From contig BBXU01002463.1 of NCBI GenBank assembly GCA_001598975.1, positions 1 to 14,558 on the forward strand: a stretch of DNA of 14,558 bases. The letters run 5' to 3'. A program made the position numbers and the translations under genes. This DNA comes from Parachlorella kessleri. Taxonomy: Eukaryota > Chlorophyta > Trebouxiophyceae > Chlorellales > Chlorellaceae. The notes under the pieces were generated by a model, which searched no databases, was not told the DNA's origin, and worked only from the letters and a program-made list of their open reading frames with translations. Below, one piece after another: positions 1 through 8,400 of the stretch (its first letter is position 1; each line of letters opens with the position of its first letter).

Positions 1-327
1 AGCGTGAAGCCACTGCGGCACCAACAACCTTTCATAGTGCTTTGGCTTTTGTGCTGCCTGCAGTCCGTGACAAGAAGACTGGCGAGGTGTACCTGGAGGG
101 CGACCTGGAGCGTGAAGCCACTGCAGCACCCAAAACCTTCCCCGTGCCTGGGCCTTGCCGTGCTGCCTGCCGTGCGTGACAAGAAGACTGGCGAGGTGTA
201 CCCGGAGGGCGACCTGGAGCCTGAAGCCACTGCAACACCCAAAACCTTCCCCGTGCCTGGGCCCTTGCCGTGCTGGCTGCAGTGCGTGACAAGAAGACTG
301 GCGAGGTGTTCCTGGAGGGCGACCTGG
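1..327 (+). repeat. Three-copy tandem repeat of an intron/exon unit (~109 bp)
   Basis: Three units lie head to tail at 1-108, 109-217 and 218-327 (108, 109 and 110 bp). Copies 2 and 3 differ at only about seven positions, including one inserted base. Copy 1 matches in its right half but has diverged at about 17-60. Each unit has an intron-like left half ending near a CTGCAG acceptor and an exon-like right half encoding RDKKTGEV, an aromatic-Leu/Pro pair, then EGDLE. The third copy runs into the unique CS-domain exon. The array may continue left of the window, because unit 1 begins at base 1. Confidence 0.9.
64..111 (+). other. Possible duplicated 48-nt exon of the CS-domain gene
   Basis: The repeat copy keeps an intact CAG acceptor at 61-63 and a GT (GTGAAG) at 112. 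It would be a 48-nt phase 1-1 exon (16 codons). Joining it to 283 keeps the frame and inserts a second copy of the RDKKTGEV...GDLE segment. The donor context (GAGC before GTGAAG) is weak, so this may equally be a silent exon relic inside an intron. Confidence 0.35.
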
Positions 328-1815
328 AGCGTGCGGTGGTGCCGGAGGAGTGCTTCTGGACGCAGTGCGGGGGAGGGGGCGAGGACGGGTGCATGGTGTA
401 CCTGCGCAAGATGAACCTGGAGGTGCTGCACAAGTGAGTAGGCGGGGGACATGCATAGCCAGGGTGATCACACGGCCGCCGGGCCTGGCATCAGAACACC
501 TGGCCTCACCGCCACATGTCATGAATGTCATGACCCAGAGTAACTACAGCCAGCCCTGTCAGTACAGTTGGCCCCAAGCTCGTCTCTCTGTTCACCCTGC
601 CTGTTGCCATCACACAAACCCTGCCTTGCACGTGCTGCCCGCAGGCACTGGGAGCACCACCAGATGTGGTGGCCGCGGTTGTTTCGGCACCATGGGGAGA
701 TCGCATGGGACGACTACGAGAAGGACTACTCGGACCTGCCAGAGGAGGTCCTGCAGCGGCACAGGTGGGTGCTGCGCCGGTGCTGACCTCTGAATGGTGT
801 GGTGGCAGTGGGAAGGGGCACTCCATATGCCCAGGGTAGTCCGTCTGTTGAGACAGGGGCAGGTGCTTGGCCTGTAGCTGGCTTCTCTAGGCAGATGTGA
901 TGACGGCAGGGCTACAAGGGCTACAAGGGCTTGCGAGAAGGGATGTCGCATGGGAGGGGTTCTCTGCCCGTGCTTACGCTGCTGTTCATTGCCACAACAC
1001 GTCGTTTTCTCAGTCCAAGGTAGTGAGGCATGCGCATGCCGGTGCTTGGACTTGTCAATTTTGCATCCAGCCACCTTAGCAGCACTGCATGCCGTGGCCC
1101 AAACTACGAAAGTCTGTGGTTCCATTGATGGCGGCACATAAGCTCCACCCAGCGCCGGGCTGTCACTAAGGCTAAGCCTGCACCAAGCGCCCAGCGTATT
1201 TTAACACACCCTGTGTTTATCACCCATGTGTTCTCCCAAGTGCAGGGTGACGGAGGCCATCAAGGAGGGCGAGCAGCAGCTGGAGAACTCCGAGAGGACC
1301 CAACGTGAAATCCTGCAGGTAGCCTTGGTGTAGGTGGCAGTTGATGACTTCATGGGCAGCGCACCACAACACTAGCAGCGCTGTTGGGCGACCCCACACA
1401 GGGCGGTCTGAGCACCAGGGTCTCTCCTCTAGGGTCTCAGCCACAACAGTCCCAGGGATGAGGGCATGCACTTGCGACACAACCGTGGGCACGAGACGCA
1501 AGGGCATGCCAGGAGCTGTCTGCCGTGTAGAAGAGCAGTGCCCCTCCGCCTCTTAGCGCCAGTGGCCTCCGCTGTTCCATTCTGTTTCTGCTCTGGTGTA
1601 AGCCAATAGCCATGAGTGAGCATCGCATGCCGGTAGGTGCCCTTGGACCAGGTAGACATGCGGCCCTCAGCTATATGTATGTTTGCGACTCGCACCTGCA
1701 GGAGAAGGATGACCTGCGGAAGCGCAAGCGGCAGGAGCGCTTGAATGAGTTGCGGACCGGCACTCGCAAGGATTGGGTGCAGCTGCAGCGTGAGAACCCT
1801 GCATTTGAAGGGTAG
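283..1815 (+). CDS. CS-domain (p23/NudC-like) protein, 5' partial
   Basis: This is the 3' part of a spliced gene. Exons read in one frame are 283-433, 645-764, 1246-1318 and 1702-1815 (TAG stop 1813-1815). They give about 151 visible residues. All introns are GT-AG and the phases agree (2, 2, 0). The first half resembles the later strands of a CS domain: the run GEVFLEGDLERAVVPEE, then FW, then a Leu/Lys strand, then the motif WWPRLF, followed by an acidic segment AWDDYEKDYSDLP. In p23, NudC and Sgt1 relatives this fold binds Hsp90 or client proteins. A WWxxL or WPRL motif followed by an acidic stretch is typical. The C-terminal 70 residues are charged and helical, rich in Glu, Lys, Arg and Gln. 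The N-terminal half of the CS domain must lie upstream of the window. The exact subfamily and the client are not determinable. A duplicated upstream exon (64-111) may also be spliced in. Confidence 0.75.
765..1245 (+). other. Intron of the CS-domain gene, 481 bp
   Basis: This is a GT-AG intron: donor GTGGGT at 765, acceptor TGCAG ending at 1245. It holds a perfect 9-bp direct duplication (gctacaagg at 911-919 and 920-928). No other gene, RNA or element is visible in it. Confidence 0.8.
1319..1701 (+). other. Intron of the CS-domain gene, 383 bp
   Basis: This is a GT-AG intron: donor GTAGCC after an in-frame CAG at 1316-1318, acceptor CTGCAG ending at 1701. Open frames inside it on both strands have no protein-like signature. 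Nothing else is recognised. Confidence 0.8.
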
Positions 1816-2428
1816 GGTTCGTCAGCTGATGGGGTGCTAAGGGAGGCTGTACCAATCCCTCGCAGGAGTCTTTTGTGTATCGGGGGTACTTGGGAGCGTG
1901 GGTTGGCCCGCTCACTGGCTATTTGAGCTTGGGATATGTTGTCACTTATCACTTATGATGTACCGGTATCTGAACTTGGGAATAGTGGGACCTTGTGATG
2001 CGTCCGTTGCTAAAATCTACTATGCAATTGGGCTGGTGGTGCTCTTCCCTCTGCTTTCTTGGGACGCAAGTGTTCTTGGAGCGTGCCCTTGTGGCACACT
2101 TGAGCCCCTACCCCTGCCTCAACACAACGTCGTTCTGTTGATACGAGCTAATACATCCTTGCACCCGGCATATTAAATGGTTGAACAGAACAATCACCCT
2201 AATTGCTTTCTTGCTATATGTGACTAAGGGGATGACTGGCCCAATAATGCTGGGCGCGCCGGGCGCTGAAACTGTTGTCAATCTGGTCAACAGATCCAGA
2301 CACACATCCAAATCTCCAGCTGTGCGCAGTGTCTTCTCTAATAGCTCGGTCACGTGGGATGCATCCACTGGTACGAGAATCAGGGTGGAATAGGCGATGT
2401 TCGCAGTGTGGCTAAGCAGACAGCAGTG
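1816..2428. other. Intergenic region and presumed promoter of the coiled-coil gene
   Basis: These 613 bp lie between the stop of the CS-domain gene and the chosen start of the next gene. The composition is more AT-rich than the exons. No TGTAA poly(A)-type element was found downstream of the first gene. The 5' UTR or a non-coding first exon of the coiled-coil gene probably lies here. An in-frame upstream ATG at 2354 is an alternative start. A minus-strand open frame crosses 2108-2470 and is listed under findings. Confidence 0.6.
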
Positions 2429-5400
2429 ATGAGCAGTTCCCAGCGGCGGGGCAGTAAGGAAGGGCAGCAAGGACAGCTCTTCAGTCCAGCGCTGTCGGCC
2501 TCTCGCGGGAGCTCCGGAACACAGCTCCCCCGGCTGGGCTCGAAAAGGTTTAGCCTTGTCGATGGGGCCGGCAAGGCGCCCTCGCCCGCAGCCTTGCAGG
2601 TACTGGGAGTCTTGTTGCGGCCCCTTGAAAGGAAGAGATCTGTTGTGGTCCTAACAAGCAAGTGGGTGGTCGTTGCAGATGGTAGCAGCGGAAACCATCA
2701 AGGCACTTAGGGCGGCCTCGCCTGGTGCGGATACTATTGCACGCCAGGCTGGGGTGTCCAGACTCAGTAGCGCCGCTGCGACAGCAGCCGACGCGGCTGC
2801 AGCTGCTAACGCAGCAGTAGATGCTGGTGCGGCCGACAAACTGCAGTTACAGGCACGTGCACAGCAGGCTTGGCGTTGGAGCAACAACAATGAAATGAGT
2901 GCCATATGCAACGGTAACTCCAGCATCTGTTGCCAGTGCTGCAGCTAATGACCAGGGCCTTAGCGGAATCTCGAGCCCAGGTGCAAGCCCTTACAAAGGA
3001 GCGCCAAGCGAACGCAGAACAGCAGGCCAGGCTTCTGGATGCGCTGGGGCTCGCCGCCACCTCCAGACCAGCAACAGGAGCCGATGCGGCAGTATCCCAG
3101 CAAGGCGCAAGCGTGGGAGCCTTGCTGGCTGACAATGCCAATGACAGCATGAGGTTGATGGACCGTGCGCGCGAGGCGGTTATAAATCTCAAAGCCGAGC
3201 TGCAAATGAAGGAAGTCGAAGTAGCAGGTGAGGCTGGGACAAAACCAAAGTGCATTTTGCCAATATGCTGCCCGGTAGCCAAGCACACATGTCTGCCATG
3301 TTTGAAACCTGCTGTGTGTGTATTGCACGATCATCGTGGTCGGCCCCGCGAATAAATGTCAATGTCAAAGTCAGGGGAAGCTGCTTTGCTTGACCAGAGG
3401 CGGAGCTGCGTCATGAGGAGGCAGCCACCCAGGTGCTTCTTAGGGAGCAGGAGGTTGAGGTGAACAAGCACCTATTAGAGGGGATGCGCGGCACAGTGCA
3501 TGAGCTTCAGGAGACCCAGCATGCGCTGCAGGTGAGAATCCTCCACAGTCCATCTAGAATAACCGCCCACGCTGAGGGGTTGAGATGGCAAACCCGAGGT
3601 CAGATAGTTACATGCATGAGTTGAGTGGTCTGCATGGTAGCCAGCCATTGATGATACATAAACTGTGGTGATCGCAGTACAAGGTCAACATGCTGGAGAG
3701 CCAGGCAGCTGACCATGTGTCAATAGCGCGGAGGCGGGTGGAGGAGCAAGCAGTCAGCCTTAGAGAGGAGGCTGCGCAGGCAAGGTACGCTGCTATTATG
3801 TGTTGCATACATTGTCGAAGCTGGACTACTCTTCATCGGGCACCACCGTGGCTGTAGTTTATAATTTGATGTCCACTGGGCAGCAGGCTAGGTCTTGGGG
3901 GTGAGCTTGTAAAGAGAATGGAGTTATAGCTCTCGGCCTCAATAAATGTTGCAGGACCTTCCAAGAAAAGCTGGCAGCAGCAGAGAAGGAGCTGGAGGCT
4001 GCCACCTGCGCCTTGCATGGCGAGCAGGAGCGAACCAAGCAGCTGCAGGTGGCGCTAGGGAGCAGCAATGAGCAGCTACGTGAGGTGCAAAGTAACCTCG
4101 CTGCCTGTGAGAAGAAGCTCTGGTGGGTACAAACATGCACGCAGGGACGGCAAAGTCGTTTGTGTCCGGTTTGATCCATGCTTTGGTCTGCAAAACATCA
4201 CTATGACCCACATGATCCGCATTGAGCATCTCTCTCCAGCAAGCGTCAAACTTGCGGAGTCAATCAATGATCACTTCAAAAACTGTGGTGCTACCTGGAC
4301 GAAGGACTCAGTGCATCCCCTTCTCATGCTGTTCCTAGGAAGGCTGCTACGGCACAGCACGACTTGGAGCGTGAGCATCATGATGTTACGGAGCAGAACA
4401 AAAAACTTGTCATCGCCAACCGACAGCTGCAGGTGTGTTATACAGCAGCCGACCTAAAGTTGCTAGTGCTCACATATTGCGCACGGTGCCTGGGTTGGTA
4501 CAACCATGACAAGACTCCGAGGGCCTCGTTGGGCATTTGTCTGCTGCAAAGAGGTAGCTCTGTAAGGGATTGGCTGCAAAGGTTTGCGGCGGAGCCTGCA
4601 GGCGACAGTCGCAGATCACAAGGAGCGCGCATTGCTGGCGGACTCCCTCAAGGAAGCACTGGAGGTGCAGCGGGTGGCAGCGGAGCAGCTGCAGGCGGCA
4701 CTGAAGGAGCAGCAGGAGACAGTTACGGAAGAACTCCAGCGGGTGGGTGTTCAGTCAGGGCTGTGCAGTAGAAGAGAGTGTGGCCCATGTATATTTGTGG
4801 GGGACATCCGCGGGATGCCGGCTTGTGCGTTTGGTGTTCAATCTTCGCACCGTACAGGTACTGCGGATCTAGGGAGACTGTCAGAGTCAACCTGTGGAGG
4901 GCCTTGGGAAATCTTGGCCTTCGTTAGATAACAAGCGCCTTGTAGCTTGCTCTGCGCCGTTCCTTCTACATAGTGGGTTCCCTGCAGGAGAGGGAGCTGA
5001 GGCTCCAAGCCGAGCAAGCTCTGCGGGAGGCCCAGCCCACAGTGCAGAGCCTGCGTGGGGCAGCAGAGGGTAGAGCAGGCGAAATAACATCTCTGCTGAC
5101 ACAGCTTGAGGAGTACGCTAACAGGTACAGAAGGTCGTACCAACCCCGTGTGGACTGCCTTGGGGCTTCCATGGTGCAGCTGCTGCATTATGGGTTACTG
5201 CCAGCCTGGCCTCGCCTCCGCCGCAGAGGGTATGGTACATATCATCATCGCAGTGATGTCCTGCATGTACCTTCTTCCCTTTCAGGCTGGTGCAGCAGGG
5301 CGAGGCTGAAGCTGCTGCCAAGCAACAAGAAGCAGTCGCCATGAATCAGAAGAGACTAGCTGAGGAGGAAGCTGTAAGGGCTCGAAAGGAGGCAGCCAGC

Positions 5401-8400
5401 ATGCGGGCCTCCCTGGCGGACCTTGTGGCCTCAGAAGGGCAGCTCTCAGTTCAGCTAGGAGAAACCCAGGCAAGCATAGAATTTGAATCACTTGAGCGTG
5501 GCAGTGAGGGGTGACAAGCCTGCGGTGATGTGGTGTCCAGCTGACAGCACAGGCTTTCGCCGGGCTAGCGGGCAGACGAAACGGGTGGTGTCGGGAGCCG
5601 TGCACGGCATCCAGCCCTTTGTACAGTAACAAGTGCAAAAGCTGCCTCAACTGTACTGGAAATACCTCTTGTGCATTGGTTCTGCATATCATACCCAAAT
5701 GGTGGCCATATACCATGCACCTGCTTCCAGGATAATCTGCGGCACGTGGAGGTCAGTCTGAAGGACCAGGTGTTCCAGAACAGCCTGCTCGTGCGAGCAA
5801 TCGAGGTTGGAAGGGATCACGTCCAGCTGCTGAAGGTGCGCTGTGAGATGGCTTTCCTGGCATTTGTTTATCAGAATTTGGCCCGGTCATTGGTTAAGCT
5901 GACCATGGCCTGTTTGCAATCTTGATTGCCTGGCAGCAAGATGGGTGGTGCGGTCAGCTAGCGAAGCGTGCATGCTGCTTGGCACATTGCACCGGTGCTT
6001 GTTGTGAAACAGGGTATGTGCTGCAGGAGACGCTGGCTGAGCAAAACACGCAGCTGGAGTCCCTGCGCCAGGTCCAGACTCAGTGTTCCAAGCAGCAGAA
6101 AGCCATTGCGTCGCTGGAGGGCCAGCTGGATGAGGCAGACAAGCGTTGCAGTCAGCTCCAAAAAACTCTGGGCGAGGCCACTGCAGCCAAAGAGCACGCA
6201 GAGAAGGTGGGTTTGGACTAGTTGTTAAAATAGTTGTACGCCCCGGGGCAGAGGAGTTGGAAGTATGGCAAGGACCAGGAAGGGTACACCATCTTGTGGT
6301 AGTATGGTCCCCATGGTCAACCGCTGGTGCAGGAGCTGTGCATAGTGAGTCACATTTTGGTCTCGCTCCACGAGGCGCGAGCGCTAGCTTGATGTGGAGT
6401 AAGACTATAAAGTTCAGCGCGGTCGCAGGCCGCGTACAAACTTGAAATAATCAACTCTGATCTCAAAGGACAGCAGGCTACACTGGCTGTCAGCTTGAAA
6501 GCCGAGCAAGCACAACTTGCTGACGTCCGCAGGACACTTGAAGAAACCCGACATCAGGCGAGTGATGATGCGGATGTGGAAAAGCACCCTGTGCATTTAT
6601 GGAAAAGCACCCTGTGCATTTATAGAGAACACAAGTACATCTCACACTCCCTTTCCAGGTTGAACAGTCCATGTTGTTACCCCAGTGGGCACAATGGAGC
6701 CTCAACCCTTCAGCTGCAGTTCACACTGTTGCCTGTGTCGTGTGTCTGCAGGCAGCTATTGATAAACAGGCAGCCGAGGAGAAGTTCACCACACATGTGG
6801 AGGAGTGGGAAAGTACCAAGTCCAGGTGACTAACTGAGCAGCAATGCTGCAATTGTTGGCTGTTGCAGCATTCGCCTCCAGAAATGAGAGCACGTGGACT
6901 ACAGGCATAGTCATTTGCCAGCACGCAGCGCGCTAAAGCTGTCATTTGCTAGCTTAGGTATGCCTTAATGGGAAAAAACATTGCTACCTAGATTCATTCA
7001 TGTGGTGCAGGAATGAGGTCTTGGAGCACTTGTCCAAGCAGCAGGGCGACCTGCTGGCCAGCCAGGACAGACAAATCCACTCGCTCATGACCCAGCTGCA
7101 GGCCTCGCAGCAGCGGTGCCGGCAGCTGCAGCAGTTGGGTGCAGCATACAGTCAGGCCTACGGCCGGCTGTCTGCCCATACTGGAGAGCTTCACAGCCAA
7201 TTCTGTAGGCAGCTGGGGTCCCTCCTGCACTTGTGTCACCATGTTAGCCTGCAGCTGGAGGCAGTGAAAAATGCAGCCGACGTAGCCGAGTCCCAATGGG
7301 AGGCTGGGGTAGAGGCTGCTCAGCCGCAAGCAGTGGCGCTTTGTAGGGCGGCAAGCATTGATGGTGCAGCCATGGCAACGCTAGCAGTAGAAGAAGAGCA
7401 GACCATTGAAAGTGAAAGTGGTGGTTGTGTGGGCACGGCCGGGGCAGCAGTGCCAGGGCAGTGGCTACCCCTGATCCGATTGCTTGATGCGCTTCACACA
7501 GAGCTGGTCATAGCAGCCCAGCTGCTGGAGGCTCAGTCCAGTTCGGCAGAGGCCCAGCTTCTGTCTATGGTGCCCGCCAGCATCGCAAGTGCGTTGCAGG
7601 CTGTCCTGTCCCCTCTGAGTGTGCAACCAGCAGACTTGCTTGCGAACGACACTGCTGGTAGCAGCACCCCCAGCAGCGGTGGCAGTGCCAGCAGCCCTGC
7701 AGCTGCCAGTGGCACGGTTGGAAACAGTCCCCTTGCAAGTGCACGTGGGCCTCAGCTATCTTCTCCCAGCACAGCCTTGCTAGCTAGTCCCAGGTCTGCT
7801 CGTGAACAGCGTCAACAGCTTGAGGATGCAGCCAGGGATCAGACCGCGATTGTGCAGGGCTCGGTCCAGGTGAGGGTCCGCAGTACCATTGATTGTATGT
7901 GACCTATGGAGAGCAGCTATACCATGGCCTAGTTGCCATGATATATGTGAGTTGGTTTTAAGCCATGGATGGCGCTCACGAAGAGCTGTCCATGCTGCGG
8001 GTTAGCTGTAGGTCTCACACATGGAAGCCCAGCTGGACCGCTTGCTGCACGATAATGTTGGCCTGAAGGCGACAGCCCAAGCCGCCACGGGGTTGCACCA
8101 GGCCGAGCTGGTAGCCCGGCAGCAAGCGCAGCAGCATATTGCTCGGCTTCAAGCGCAGCTTCAAACCCTTCAGGTAGGCATTCTGGATAACCCTGCTTCC
8201 GCACACCGCAACGCGTCTCCTGTGTGACAGTAGAGCAAGAGATATGACATACAATCAATCGTGTGTGACCTCGCAAGAATCAAAGGCTCAGCTGCTGAGG
8301 AACGGATGTGTGCTGCAGGCAGAGCGCAATGCCCTCAAAGGCCAGCGTGACCTGCATGAAGGGCTCAGCCGCCAGCTGGCCCACAAGCTGCGAGAGGCGG

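Noticed and set aside
1..327. CRISPR-like array
   Set aside because: The three units are adjacent without spacers, contain splice-site and exon sequence, and lie in a eukaryotic gene.
4..414. Plus-strand frame of 136 codons through the repeat array
   Set aside because: It reads the intron-like halves and the wrong frame of the CS exon; the repeated units are not multiples of three.
32..433. Minus-strand frame of 133 codons over the tandem repeat
   Set aside because: Its length results from the repeat itself; the plus strand carries the CS-domain exon with proper splice sites.
1898..2176. Plus-strand frame with hydrophobic stretches between the first two genes
   Set aside because: It has no splice or start context tying it to a neighbour and no recognisable motif; it is probably chance in AT-richer spacer.
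8244..8318. Separate gene start for the M48-like protein at 8244
   Set aside because: The preceding exon (8012-8173) has a strong donor in phase 0, and a CTGCAG acceptor at 8318 continues the coiled coil in frame, so a single gene is simpler.
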